Shown here one piece after another: positions 46,308 to 54,669 of a DNA stretch of 64,000 nt; within the stretch, counting starts at the first letter, position 1; every line of letters starts with the position of its first letter. A program made the translations under genes and the position numbers. Origin of the DNA: Roseiarcus sp963730555 (lineage in GTDB: Bacteria > Pseudomonadota > Alphaproteobacteria > Rhizobiales > Beijerinckiaceae); assembly GCA_963730555.1 (NCBI GenBank), contig CAVSSS010000010.1, positions 1 through 64,000 of the forward strand, written 5' to 3'. The notes below the pieces were generated by a model. That model worked only from the letters and a program-made list of their open reading frames with translations, was not told where the DNA came from and ran no database searches.

Positions 46308-47888
46308 ATGGACAAGATAGCCCCACAAGCTCGCGCCGACAATCCATCCGGCGAAGCCCACACTGCCGACATCCTCGCCTTCGACCTCGTTCGGCAATTC
46401 CCGCCCGGTCCAAGGCCATACAACTCGACCGAATACGCGGCCATGATGCGAGTGGGCGAGACCGCGAAACGGAACAGCGAACAATTAAAGGCCGAGGCCG
46501 AGGAGCGCCGGAAGAACGATCCGCCGGGGAGCGTGGGCGCGCAGCGGGTGCCTCGGCCGGATGATGAAGAAGATGATGAACCTGAACCATCACAGCCCAA
46601 GGTCGCCCCGCTTCCGATCTCAGACTTCATCGCTCATTCGCCAGATCATTCGTACATCTATCGCCCGACCGGCGAAGAGTGGACCTCGACGGCGGTCAAT
46701 GCGCGAGTGATGCCGGTTGACGTTGGTGACGAGAAGCCGCTCCCCGCCAATGTCTGGCTCGACCGCAACCATCCAGTGGAGCAACGGACTTGGACACCGG
46801 GTGAACCGCAGATCATCAAAGACAAGCTGGTGGCCGAGGGCGGGTTCTTTCCTAAATCAGGCGCTCGCGTCTTCAACCTCTACAAGCCGCCCCAGATCAT
46901 AACCTCGGCCAGCCGCGACATCCGGTTCTGGCGCGATCATCTGCATGCGTTGTGGCCCGATGAGGCCGACCATATGCAGCGCTGGTTTGCCCATCGGGTG
47001 CAGCGACCGGGGGAGAAGATCAACCATGCGCTGGTCCCCGGCGGCGACCAAGGTATCGGTAAGGATGCCGTGATCGCGCCGTTAAAGCGCGCTGTCGGTT
47101 CTTGGAATTTCGCAGAGATTTCGCCGCAGGAGGCGTTGGGCACCTTCAATGAATTTCGACAGTCGGTGGTCCTGCGCATCTCCGAAGGCAAAGACCTCGG
47201 CGATCTCGACCGCTTCGCTTTCTACGATGGCACCAAGACATTGATCGCTGCGCCGCCGGAGACGCTTCGCGTCAATCCGAAATTCGTCAAACCCTATTCT
47301 GTGCTGAACGTCACGGGGGTGATCATCACCACCAACCACAAGGTCGGCGGCCTGTTTCTGCCGTCCGACGACCGCAGGCATTTCGTTGCTTGGTCCCCCA
47401 TCGAGCGGAGCGCATTCGGCGAGACTTACTGGGGGCGATACTGGACGCGGCTTGAATCCGGCGGGGCGGAGGCGGTCGCGCATTATCTCAAGACGCTCGA
47501 CCTCAATGGCTTTAACCCCAAAGCCCCACCGCCGCGCACGCAGGCATTCTACGAAATGGTCAACGCCATGCGCTCCGAGAAGGAGAGCGAGATGGAAGAC
47601 ATTCTCGACCATCTCGACAGGCCCACGGCGCTGATCGTCGACCAGATCGTCAGCAGGGCGCGAACGCTCGGCCACCATGAGTTCGCCGAGTGGGTGAAGG
47701 AGGGCAAAAACGGACGCCAGACCGCGCTCATCCTCGAAGATTGCGGCTACCGGCGGCTGTCGAATCCGCTCGACAAGCGCGGACGATGGATGATCGACGG
47801 TCACCGGATTAGCGGCGTTTATGTGCGCAAAAACCTAACAGATCGGGAGGCTTACGCAGCGGTCGACAGCATCAGGCAGGACACCTGA
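46308..47888 (+). CDS. primase-helicase family protein (DUF5906/D5-like)
   Basis: 526 residues. The C-terminal half is an SF3/D5-like ATPase: Walker A-type GGDQGIGKDAVIAPL, then GTFNEFRQSVVLRISEGKD, and VTGVIITTNHKVGGLFLPSD with the DDRRHF arginine-finger-like segment. The N-terminal 120 residues are Pro/Asp/Glu-rich and unstructured, without an obvious primase active site. Such proteins melt origins in phages, plasmids and satellites. It is followed immediately by tandem repeats that could be its origin. An ATG start at 46308 is supported by the family-like length only. Confidence 0.82.
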   Translation: MDKIAPQARADNPSGEAHTADILAFDLVRQFPPGPRPYNSTEYAAMMRVGETAKRNSEQLKAEAEERRKNDPPGSVGAQRVPRPDDEEDDEPEPSQPKVAPLPISDFIAHSPDHSYIYRPTGEEWTSTAVNARVMPVDVGDEKPLPANVWLDRNHPVEQRTWTPGEPQIIKDKLVAEGGFFPKSGARVFNLYKPPQIITSASRDIRFWRDHLHALWPDEADHMQRWFAHRVQRPGEKINHALVPGGDQGIGKDAVIAPLKRAVGSWNFAEISPQEALGTFNEFRQSVVLRISEGKDLGDLDRFAFYDGTKTLIAAPPETLRVNPKFVKPYSVLNVTGVIITTNHKVGGLFLPSDDRRHFVAWSPIERSAFGETYWGRYWTRLESGGAEAVAHYLKTLDLNGFNPKAPPPRTQAFYEMVNAMRSEKESEMEDILDHLDRPTALIVDQIVSRARTLGHHEFAEWVKEGKNGRQTALILEDCGYRRLSNPLDKRGRWMIDGHRISGVYVRKNLTDREAYAAVDSIRQDT

Positions 47889-48203
47889 AGCTGGGCGCAT
47901 TGGGCGCATTGGGCGCATATTCCCACTGTGGTTCTCTCGCGCGCATGCGGGCTTTGCGGCTCTGTAACAATGACGATTTGTGATGAAGGGGAAAAACACC
48001 ACACTGGAAAACCTGCCCAATGCGCCCAACCCGCCCAGCAAGGCCCCCGGCGGAAAGAGCCGGGGCGGAGTCGGGCGGCGGTGGTGAAGGCTGGTGAAGG
48101 CTCTGTGGGTTTTGGGCGTCAGAATAAAGCGAGATCCGGGTTGGAAGGGCGTTGGAAGGGCGTTGGCAGGAGCGGGGCGGGATGGTGCTAAAACGAGGGT
48201 CCC
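47889..48203. other. non-coding region around the iterons
   Basis: About 315 bases without a convincing gene, holding the repeats described separately and then G-rich sequence (GGGCGTTGGAAGGGCGTTGG, near 48150) with a second short tandem GGAAGGGCGTT. No other feature was recognised. Confidence 0.4.
47892..48028. repeat. iteron-like repeats (three direct, one inverted 9-mer)
   Basis: TGGGCGCAT occurs three times in tandem at 47892-47918, only four bases after the primase-helicase stop, and once inverted at 48020-48028 (ATGCGCCCA). The core GGGCGCATTGGGC and its inverse can also pair across about 100 bases. Their place next to a replication gene suggests a replication origin or an autoregulatory site. 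Confidence 0.6.
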
Positions 48204-48530
48204 ATGGGCGAAGTGATCACCTTTCGGAAGCCGCTGGCCACGCCGCCGCCGTCAATGGCCACCCCGCTGCCGCCGGAATGGGCGATGCGGCATCTGGATT
48301 CGTTCTTCGATCTCGACCGCTGGCAGGTCAGTCAGAGGGGCAACCGCTATCTGAGGCTCGACGGATATTGCATCACCACGTTCCCGGCGCGCGTCGGCTG
48401 GAAGTGGTGCATCGCGACTGACGCTAGGCACAAGCCGCTGTGGTCGCCCGAGACGTTGGACAGCGAGCGCGCAGCCAGAGCCGATGCATGGGAATGGCTG
48501 GCCAAGCTGGCCGAAGCAGAGGGACGATGA
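48204..48530 (+). CDS. hypothetical protein, 108 aa
   Basis: Begins MGEVITFRKPLATPPPSMAT; the middle reads FFDLDRWQVSQRGNRYLRLD and ITTFPARVGWKWCIATD, an aromatic beta-rich small domain that resembles nothing I can name. The C-terminal helix (AARADAWEWLAKLAEAEG) is amphipathic. No strong Shine-Dalgarno sequence. A soluble cytoplasmic protein of unknown role, probably transcribed with the primase gene. Confidence 0.65.
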   Translation: MGEVITFRKPLATPPPSMATPLPPEWAMRHLDSFFDLDRWQVSQRGNRYLRLDGYCITTFPARVGWKWCIATDARHKPLWSPETLDSERAARADAWEWLAKLAEAEGR

Positions 48531-48793
48531 CGATGACGAGGCGGACAGGACCTCCGCCAAGACCGGCGAAATTTTTGCGAGGATTGCGGCGGGAAAGACG
48601 ACTAGGTTCCCGCAAGCGACGAAAGGACGACGGTTAATTGTGCCCACGGCATGGCGTCATCGACCGGGCCACGCTCATCAGATCAGCACCCCTCGCGCCA
48701 AAGAGGCCTGACCTCGTCGTCGCGCCGACAGGCAACCTGGCCTACGATAGGGTCTGTGTTGCGCGGTGGGAGAAAAATAGGGGGAACAAGGTC

Positions 48794-49195
48794 ATGATCG
48801 CTCCGGTCAAGGTACAACGGCTTCACGCGCTTAAGTCAGGGCTAAGCCGTTTCGACACGCTAGAGATCGAACGCGAAATGACCCTGTTCGCCCCACCCGC
48901 ACACCCATTTCCCGTTTCAGCGTCGACACCAGCGTCACGTTTCGTTGTGCTTCAGTTGCCAGCCGGTTGGAGCGGCGAGCGTCACCGGACGCCGACCCGT
49001 CAAATCCTCTTCTGTCTGGCTGGGAGCGTGCAAGTCACTCCGGGTGTAGGCGATGCCGTGACGATTAGCGCAGGGGATGCTTGGCTCATGGAGGACACGA
49101 CCGGAAGCGGTCACACAACGGCGGTCATCTCGAAGGGACCCTTCGAAGCGGTAGTGATCCAGTTGCCGGATGATGCGCCTTTGGGTCGCGCCTGA
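48794..49195 (+). CDS. cupin-domain protein
   Basis: 133 residues from ATG 48794 (GGGGAACAAGG upstream). The single cupin fold shows FVVLQLPAGWSGERHRTPTR with a possible metal His, QILFCLAGSVQVTPGVGD and ISAGDAWLMEDTTGSGHTTAV. The second His lies in GSGHTT. The protein probably binds a small ligand or metal; small cupins serve as isomerases, oxygenases or storage folds, and nothing here selects among them. Unusual as island cargo and not obviously linked to its neighbours. Confidence 0.78.
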   Translation: MIAPVKVQRLHALKSGLSRFDTLEIEREMTLFAPPAHPFPVSASTPASRFVVLQLPAGWSGERHRTPTRQILFCLAGSVQVTPGVGDAVTISAGDAWLMEDTTGSGHTTAVISKGPFEAVVIQLPDDAPLGRA

Positions 49196-49324
49196 CCGGC
49201 ATATCCGTAGGTGGCTTCCGGAGATGACCAGCACGCGAAGACTCTGGCGGCCCGAGCGATGATCGACCCCGCCCCGGTTGTCAGCGCGAGGCGGAATCCG
49301 GTGCCGAAGAAGGAGCCAAGCCCA

Positions 49325-49553
49325 ATGAGCGACGACGACCGCGACCACATCATGCGGATCATTATCGCCAGATGCGGCGATGTGCTGAGCGAGGCCGAAC
49401 TCGACCTGATCGGCGAACCGCCCGACGCCGACGCGATTCCCGGCCACATCGGCCTGCAAAATCATGGAGGTCTTGGATCGCATGAGCGACCGGATGGAAG
49501 GATTCGAGCGCCAGTTCGCCGCCAGCGAGCCGGTGCCGGCGAGGCTGCACTGA
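49325..49553 (+). pseudogene. small hypothetical protein with one frameshift
   Basis: The first frame from ATG 49325 gives MSDDDRDHIMRIIIARCGDV, then LSEAELDLIGEPPDADAIPG. Near 49460 the frame changes to IMEVLDRMSDRMEGFERQFA ending SEPVPARLH at 49553. The two halves together make a helical, acidic 75-residue protein. The family is unknown. A single base explains the break. Confidence 0.5.
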
Positions 49554-49716
49554 CCGTTTAGTGCGCGGAACTGCGCACTTCTTCCCGGCCCCGCAATGCC
49601 GTCATCCCGCCGTGCCGTAGCCCCGCTGGCTGGCTTCTCGCTCCCTCGGGCTTGGTCGGAGCCTCGCCGCCGTCGACGGGGTTCCTGAGCTTCCTGTAAG
49701 CGATTAGGCTCGGTCC

Positions 49717-50238
49717 ATGGATGACGAGATGATGGACATCGTCGACGACACCCCGGGCGACCAATTGCTCGCGCTCGCCCGCTTGCTGCAACATCCTCCC
49801 GCCCCGCCTTCCACCCGTCGTCGCCGCACCGTCGTCGTGCCGATTCGCGCCTCCGACGCCGAGGCTGCCGGCGGCGAGGAGATCGTGCACCGGACCATTT
49901 CCGCTGTCGCCTCGCCAGACGACCGGGAGCTTCACCGCAAGGCCGCCTCGGTGATCGCGACGCTGGCGGCGATGAAGCCGGTCGGCCCGATGGAATCCAG
50001 CCTCGCTGGTTTATTCCTGGCGATGCAGGCCGCCGCGCTCGATAGCCTCGCCGTCGCAAGGATTGCGGGCTTCGATTCCTTGCTGGGGCTGACGTTGCTC
50101 AGCCGATCCGAGAAGTTGACCTGTAGGGCCGTCGAACTGGCCCAAGTCATCGAGCGCCGGGGCGGCCGGGGCAAAACGCCCAACGTGGGCTTATCGCCAG
50201 CCCGCGTGATCCGCTTCGATCATATTCGCCATGGCTAA
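49717..50238 (+). CDS. hypothetical protein, 173 aa
   Basis: Starts MDDEMMDIVDDTPGDQLLAL with a short basic linker (STRRRRTVVVP) and an Ala/Leu-rich helical domain (about 65-150, ATLAAMKPVGPMESSLAGLF). No family is recognised. The start has no strong Shine-Dalgarno sequence. It overlaps the next gene by eight bases (50231-50238), which indicates a translationally coupled run of small genes up to 51122. Confidence 0.65.
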   Translation: MDDEMMDIVDDTPGDQLLALARLLQHPPAPPSTRRRRTVVVPIRASDAEAAGGEEIVHRTISAVASPDDRELHRKAASVIATLAAMKPVGPMESSLAGLFLAMQAAALDSLAVARIAGFDSLLGLTLLSRSEKLTCRAVELAQVIERRGGRGKTPNVGLSPARVIRFDHIRHG

Positions 50239-50479
50239 GCGACGCACCGGCCGACCCAAGGGCGCGCCGCCGGGGGCGCGGCGCAATCTCACGAACGGCA
50301 TGCGATCAGCCGCGATGGTTGAGAACCGGCGGGTGTTCTGGGCGCTGATGAAGGCGGCCGGCGAGGCGATCAAAGGAAGCCGGGAGCATGGCCCCGCCAG
50401 TCAAAACGCCAATTCGCGCCTTGGAATCTCTGCCGGTTCAATCCGAGACGGTCTCGGATTGGGCCTTCCGCTGTGCTGA
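50231..50479 (+). CDS. hypothetical protein, 82 aa, basic N-terminus
   Basis: MAKRRTGRPKGAPPGARRNL is an AT-hook-like basic stretch (GRPKG), followed by a helix MVENRRVFWALMKAAGEAI. Proteins with GRPKGAP...N..HG starts are common small DNA-binding candidates on phage-like elements, but a function is not known. Starts inside the preceding gene's end. The last 25 residues look non-native, so the true C-terminus might differ. Confidence 0.55.
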   Translation: MAKRRTGRPKGAPPGARRNLTNGMRSAAMVENRRVFWALMKAAGEAIKGSREHGPASQNANSRLGISAGSIRDGLGLGLPLC

Positions 50480-50502
50480 TTTTCCGATAAAGCTGCACGC
50501 TC

Positions 50503-50748
50503 ATGGAAACGCCGCGCTATTCCGTGAGCTATGCGACCGTCACGCCTGTCAGGCGCTCGCCCTCGACGGTGGAGATGGCCGGGGCGGTCTGGTGCTGGCT
50601 GATCGGCAGGCCCCGCCCCGCCTCCCAGACTGACCGGCTGATCGAACGGCGGCTGGTCGACGAGATCGCCGAGGAGATCGAGGCCGAAGGGGGGTCTTCA
50701 CAGCATTGGGATAACCCCCCGCCCCGACCGAGGAGGATGACGGCATGA
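50503..50748 (+). CDS. hypothetical protein, 81 aa
   Basis: METPRYSVSYATVTPVRRSP then VEMAGAVWCWLIGRPRPASQ and an acidic helix VDEIAEEIEAEGGS. The family is unknown. Its stop overlaps the start of the next gene (ATGA at 50745-50748), which argues it is translated. No Shine-Dalgarno sequence is clear at its own start. Confidence 0.5.
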   Translation: METPRYSVSYATVTPVRRSPSTVEMAGAVWCWLIGRPRPASQTDRLIERRLVDEIAEEIEAEGGSSQHWDNPPPRPRRMTA

Positions 50749-51122
50749 GCGACCTCGTCGTCCTGGCGCGACGTTTCGTCCAATTGAGCGACGAGTTGGA
50801 AACCGTCCGGGGCGAGATCGCCAAGGCGGTCCTCAACGGCGGAGGTGGGGAAACACCGAAGGCCCCTTTCGTCCGACCCGCTCGGCAGCGGTCGGGCGGG
50901 AGCCAGCCGCACCCGAACGCCCAACGGGCGGAAGTGGAGGATGCGAAAGTGATCGAGACGCTGCGCGCGTCGCCAGGGTTGAGGAATGCCGAGATCGCGC
51001 GCAAGGTCGGCCGCAAGCCGAACACCGTGTCTCAACAATTGAGCCGGTTGGAGTCGAGGGGGCTGATCATCCGCCAGGACAGCCGCGAAGGCGGGTGGAG
51101 CGCCAGCGCCGCAGCCGATTGA
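50745..51122 (+). CDS. MarR-like winged helix-turn-helix protein
   Basis: 125 residues. The N-terminal helix (DLVVLARRFVQLSDELETVR) looks like a dimerisation helix; after a linker comes the winged HTH: VIETLRASPGLRNAEIARKV, GRKPNTVSQQLSRLESRGLI and a basic wing. It should bind DNA and may regulate the coupled run of small genes or the divergent methyltransferase block. Coupled to the upstream gene through ATGA. Confidence 0.72.
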   Translation: MSDLVVLARRFVQLSDELETVRGEIAKAVLNGGGGETPKAPFVRPARQRSGGSQPHPNAQRAEVEDAKVIETLRASPGLRNAEIARKVGRKPNTVSQQLSRLESRGLIIRQDSREGGWSASAAAD

Positions 51123-51816
51123 GTCCCGAGGAGATCGCTGATCTGATGTCGCCTGCGCCCATTGCGACCGCCCCGTGGATCACGCCGCTCAAAACGGCCG
51201 ACCGCTACGTGTGTCGCTTCGGCTGACCAGCCTGCATCCATCCCGCCCCGGCTTGCCCATGCTCCCGCTCCCACCGCCGGTTGGAATGGATGCAGCTAAG
51301 GTCGAGCAAGCAGAATCCGCCCTCCGAGGCGCAAACACCAGCCTAAACCCGTGGGCTTAGGCAGACCGTCTTACCGAATTCGCTTCAAGAGCGGCGGGGC
51401 GGGGTTAGGCGGTTGTCCCTATCGGTGGTCCGCATCCTAGCGGCAGACGATCCCCAGCCAAGACGGCGACCGGGGCGTTCAGTGCGGCGTCTATTGCAGG
51501 CCGCGTCCATGTCGATTTCGGTGGTGTCGCAAACAAGATGAATAGTCGACGGTGAGTGCGACTTCCCCGCCTTGGCCGACGATCGCGCATTGTTCCCGGC
51601 GCGACGCAACGCGCCCCGTTTCTATTCCATTCGGCCCGTGAGAGAGCCGATGGCTGCGAGTCGCCATTTGATCGCTAGGGGGTTCACCCATCCATTGCGC
51701 AAAGTGCCTTGCCGGAGCGGCGATCACATCATCCTTTGATATTTTAGCAGAGGATGGCCGCCGCGACGCCAACCGCATCATTCAGCGCGACCAGTTGCGC
51801 CTATCCCGCCCCGCCT
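51123..51816. other. gene-free stretch between converging blocks
   Basis: About 690 bases with only weak frames on both strands. One leftward frame (51491-51781) contains a plausible ISKDDVIAAPARHFAQWMGE segment but no start context or family, so it is not annotated. The position, between a rightward and a leftward block, suggests terminators, but none could be assigned with confidence. Confidence 0.35.
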
Positions 51817-51948
51817 TCATGCTGCCTCGGGCGGTTCCGGTTGCGGCTTGCGATTGGCGGTCGCGAAAGGGTCGTTGCCGACCTTTCTGGCCGGGGCCGC
51901 CCGCTGTTTTCCACCGCATCGGCTCTCGCCTTTGATCTCGTCGCTCAT
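51817..51948 (-). CDS. small hypothetical protein, 43 aa, coupled to the methyltransferase gene
   Basis: MSDEIKGESRCGGKQRAAPA then KVGNDPFATANRKPQPEPPE ends at 51817. The ATG overlaps the methyltransferase stop (ATGA), the same coupling seen at several junctions in this island. Short, basic then acidic, with no family. Its translation is supported only by the overlap. Confidence 0.45.
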   Translation of the reverse strand: MSDEIKGESRCGGKQRAAPARKVGNDPFATANRKPQPEPPEAA

Positions 51949-52953
51949 GCCTCGCCTCTTCTCAGCGGCGTCGGCCGGGTGCGCCATCCCGCCTCGATCA
52001 TGCCGGCGTAGGCGCTGATCTCCCCCGCCAGCACGCGGGCGTGCAGGTCGGGTCGGGCGGTGCGCAGACGGCGCAGGAACGCGGCGGCCGAATTGCCGCT
52101 CGGGCGGCCGGAACTGTGTACATTTTCCGACTTGGCGGGGCGGTGCGCGGGTCTTTGGTTCGCCCGGTCGAAGGCGTCTAGGCCTCGGTATCTTTCTCGT
52201 CGCGACAGGCCTTCGATGGCTTCCCGCGCCGCGATGATGAACTGCACCGCGAGTTGCGGGACGATGGCGTTGCCGAACGCATACAATTGAGCCAGTCGGT
52301 CGGGAAACCCATCAACCAGCAACTGTGCGCCGGGTTTAAGTCGCCGCCTTTCGCGGGTCTCAAAGTCAGCCCAGAAATTCGGCGCGCGACGAACTGGGTG
52401 CTGGAAGTCGTCTTTCCCCCTTTCGGCCTGTTCGCGCTCACCGGTCTGACCCCGGTAATGCTGACCTCGGGGCCGGGTTGCGACATGCTGGTCGTGGGCG
52501 TGGGCCACGAAATATAATCGCGCTCGGTCGTGCGGAGCGCCGACGCCCGCAGCACTGAGATTGGAGGCCCCGAAGGCATAGCCATCGTCTTCCAAGTCAG
52601 CGCGAACTCCGGCGAGCCATTCAGGTCCATCGCCGCTCGCAACCTGTTCGCCAAAGACGATTGCAGGGGCGTCGCTGGGTGACGAGACGGTGGAAAGCCG
52701 GCCAGAGATGCCGCTGGTCGAGGTGGCCGCGCCGACGCCCGTTGCTCGAAAGCGGCTGACACGGGCATGAGCCGGTCCAGACCGGCTTGTCGTCGGGCCA
52801 GCCGGCGAGCCGCAGGGCGTAGGGCCAGCCGCCGATTCCGGCGAACAGGTGGACTTGCGTGAATCCTCTGAGGTCGGAGGCCCTGACATCGATAATGCTC
52901 CTTTCGTCGACGACGCCGTCAGCGGGGTTGTTCTCGTTGTAGTACGCGGTCAC
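51945..52953 (-). pseudogene. dcm: DNA (cytosine-5) methyltransferase, phage type, one frameshift
   Basis: Motif I is TQVHLFAGIGGWPYALRLAG and motif IV WTGSCPCQPLSSNGRRRG with the catalytic Cys of PCQ. Near 52680-52690 the frame changes from HLWPAFHRLV to APAIVFGEQVASGDG, and the second frame continues with GVGAPHDRARLYFVAHA (motif VIII) and LYAFGNAIVPQLAVQFI (motif X). GTG 52953 is preferred as start because the family start is near VTAYYNEN and palindromes lie just upstream; an ATG at 53049 would place them inside the gene. Without the shift it would be a solitary methyltransferase; no partner nuclease is seen. Confidence 0.8.
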
Positions 52954-52991
52954 TCGCTCAAAGCCCCAATCCGACTGGCCCTCCGGTTTAT

Positions 52992-53006
52992 TACAGCCTG
53001 TAATAT
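52992..53006. promoter_or_regulatory. palindrome upstream of the methyltransferase
   Basis: ATTACAG and CTGTAAT flank a single C: a perfect 7-bp inverted repeat, 39 bases before the proposed GTG start. Methyltransferase genes on mobile elements are often autoregulated at such sites. Confidence 0.5.
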
Positions 53007-53041
53007 TCCGTCCCGCCCTGGAATCGCTGGGGTTGGCGAGA

Positions 53042-53056
53042 ACTACCACTGGTAGT
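53042..53056. promoter_or_regulatory. second palindrome upstream of the methyltransferase
   Basis: ACTACCA and TGGTAGT flank a single C, with the same geometry as the palindrome at 52992-53006. The pair may be two binding sites for one dimer or overlap the promoter. Confidence 0.45.
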
Positions 53057-53100
53057 AAGCCGCCCCGGTCGTGCCGCTGGGCCGCGTTCCCGGCTCGGAC

Positions 53101-53128
53101 GGTCCCATAGTACCGCTGCTATGGGACC
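53101..53128. terminator. perfect hairpin after the Toprim gene
   Basis: GGTCCCATAG and CTATGGGACC form a perfect 10-bp stem with an 8-base loop. It lies 50 bases past the stop of the leftward Toprim-type gene and before the methyltransferase. It has no T-tract on the minus strand, so it could be a terminator of the weak kind or another protein site. Confidence 0.5.
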
Positions 53129-53177
53129 GCCCTGCGCCGCCGCGGAGTTTGAGAGCGCGCCACGGCGGGCCATTGGC

Positions 53178-54107
53178 CTACGGCCCCTGTTCGAGGCTGC
53201 GCTCCAGCCAGCGTTGCAGGCGTTCGCGCTCGTCGGCTTCCCGCTCGGCGAGGCGGGCGGCGGCGTCCTCGTCCCAACCGCTGCGCAGGGCGGCCTCGAC
53301 CAGATTAGCGAGGTCGGCCGGGTCGAGGGCTTCGGCCTGCACCGTGGCGTTGGGGTCGTCGCCGATGCCGCCGAAGCTGCGGTTGTCGGTTCCCTTCTTC
53401 GGCGCGGTCTGCAAGCCGAAGCGTTCGACGTGTTCGGGCAGGACGGCGACGCGCTCGGGATAGACTTGGGCGTCTGGATTCAGCCGCGTCAGAAAGGCCC
53501 GCACGTCCTCGTCGAGGGCGTTAAACACATGCACCCCGCTCGGGTCATAGTCGCCGATGTGCAGGAAGCGCACCGGGCGGACGCTCTCGGCGATCTCCTT
53601 GGCGAGATCATGTTTCGCCGTGATGCTGTCGAAGCCGCCGCCGCTGATCACCGAGACGCCGAACGGGTTCGCCACGCGGGCCAGTTGCGGCACCATTCCG
53701 CCAGCTTCGCACCCGAGGATGGTATAGACCGGCTGGCCGATCTGGCGGTTGAGGCTGTAGTGGTCGACGCGCCAGCGGAGGCTCTCCATCAGACCGTCGA
53801 CGCCGTCGAAGCCGAACGGATTCTCACGCACCACGCCGTCGTCGCGGATGGCGTCGAAGTCGATTAGCCCGCCACGGCGCGCTTTGCCGATGGCCTCGAT
53901 CAGGCGCTTGTAGGCTTGCTCGGTCTTCTCGTAGCCGACCGAGCCGTCCTCGGTGCGCGCGCCGATCAGCCGGTAGAAAATCTGGCGAATGGTGAGCGGC
54001 AGATGGTCGACGTATTCGGCCAGCACCGCTTGCACCCGCTCGATCAACTCGGTCGTTGCGGCGCGCGGCCGGAAGTTCTCGATAAAGCCGCGATGGCGCT
54101 TGCTCAT
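53178..54107 (-). CDS. Toprim-fold protein, topoisomerase VI/Spo11 A-like, unnamed
   Basis: 309 residues from ATG 54107. The N-terminal part has a winged-helix-like LTIRQIFYRLIGARTEDGSV and YKRLIEAIGKARRGGLIDFD, and the C-terminal part a Toprim-like core: VYTILGCEAGGMVPQLARVA, ISGGGFDSITAKHDLAKEI, VRFLHIGDYDPSGVHVFNAL with the DxD motif. This architecture recalls topoisomerase VI A/Spo11-type proteins, but the catalytic Tyr could not be placed. Homologous proteins occur on rhizobial prophages as unknowns. It precedes the methyltransferase by 225 bases in the same direction. Confidence 0.7.
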   Translation of the reverse strand: MSKRHRGFIENFRPRAATTELIERVQAVLAEYVDHLPLTIRQIFYRLIGARTEDGSVGYEKTEQAYKRLIEAIGKARRGGLIDFDAIRDDGVVRENPFGFDGVDGLMESLRWRVDHYSLNRQIGQPVYTILGCEAGGMVPQLARVANPFGVSVISGGGFDSITAKHDLAKEIAESVRPVRFLHIGDYDPSGVHVFNALDEDVRAFLTRLNPDAQVYPERVAVLPEHVERFGLQTAPKKGTDNRSFGGIGDDPNATVQAEALDPADLANLVEAALRSGWDEDAAARLAEREADERERLQRWLERSLEQGP

Positions 54108-54109
54108 CG

Positions 54110-54400
54110 TCAGCCGCTGTAGGCGTGGATCACCACCGCCCAGAAGGCGACGCCGATGGCCGCGCCGATCAGCCAGCCAAGCGCCTGACCGATGAATGAC
54201 CCCCCGCCCCGCCTGCGCCCGCGCGGCATGGTCTGAGTCCATGACAGGCCAGTCCCGGGCGCGCCGAGCGTAATGCGGGGCGTGCGGCCGATGGTCAGGC
54301 GCGCGCCGCGCTCGCCGACCGAGACCGACAAGCCGCTCTTCGACACGTTGAGGCGCAGTCCTGGCGCGAGGCCGATGCGACGCTGGAAGCGGAAACCCAC
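54110..54400 (-). CDS. DUF4236 domain-containing protein with a C-terminal membrane helix
   Basis: 96 residues from GTG 54400, giving MGFRFQRRIGLAPGLRLNVS, KSGLSVSVGERGARLTIGRT, the standard DUF4236 strands. AGGAG lies eight bases before the GTG and decides the start over longer in-frame options. A hydrophobic helix (GWLIGAAIGVAFWAVVIHAY) ends it. DUF4236 proteins have no known function. It is read away from the ribbon-helix-helix gene at 54484, sharing a 80-base promoter gap. Confidence 0.8.
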   Translation of the reverse strand: MGFRFQRRIGLAPGLRLNVSKSGLSVSVGERGARLTIGRTPRITLGAPGTGLSWTQTMPRGRRRGGGSFIGQALGWLIGAAIGVAFWAVVIHAYSG

Positions 54401-54483
54401 GATCAATTCTCCTTCGCGGCTTGACGTGGTGTATGTACAGTAACCATACAATGAGGCGTCACTGAAAAATAAGGACGACGCCG
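54401..54483. promoter_or_regulatory. divergent promoter region with ACAGTA motif
   Basis: Contains GTATG and CATAC flanking TACAGTAAC (54433-54451), a small palindrome. The motif ACAGTA recurs twice before the paralogous gene at 56446, so both genes may be controlled by the same small DNA-binding protein. Confidence 0.4.
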
Positions 54484-54669
54484 ATGAAGAAGCCAGCGAC
54501 GCGAGCCAAGCCCAAGCAGAAGCGCACGCGGCCCGCGTACGTGGTTGTCATGATGACCGACGAGGAAAAGCGCGAGGTCCAACAAGCGGCGGCCTCGGTG
54601 GCGATGCCGACCAGCGTCTGGCTGCGCGCTCTGGCGCTGAAGGAGGCGCGGCGACAGGCGAAGGGCTGA
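54484..54669 (+). CDS. small ribbon-helix-helix-like protein, paralogue 1
   Basis: 61 residues: a basic arm (KKPATRAKPKQKRTRPAYVV) then VMMTDEEKREVQQAAASVAM and a helix TSVWLRALALKEARR. The strand-helix-helix pattern resembles plasmid/mobilisation RHH regulators. It matches a second island protein at 56446-56628 closely in the MT.EEK.E.Q.AA...PTS.W.RALAL part. AAGGACGACG precedes the ATG. Probably binds the ACAGTA palindromes nearby, which is inference. Confidence 0.72.
   Translation: MKKPATRAKPKQKRTRPAYVVVMMTDEEKREVQQAAASVAMPTSVWLRALALKEARRQAKG

Noticed and set aside
45205..46593. 462-residue leftward frame ending in ChaA sequence
   Set aside because: Only the last 128 residues are ChaA; the rest is island DNA read through the attachment core and has no protein-like character.
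47892..47918. Possible CRISPR
   Set aside because: Three 9-mers without spacers are tandem iteron-like repeats; no repeat-spacer array exists in the window.
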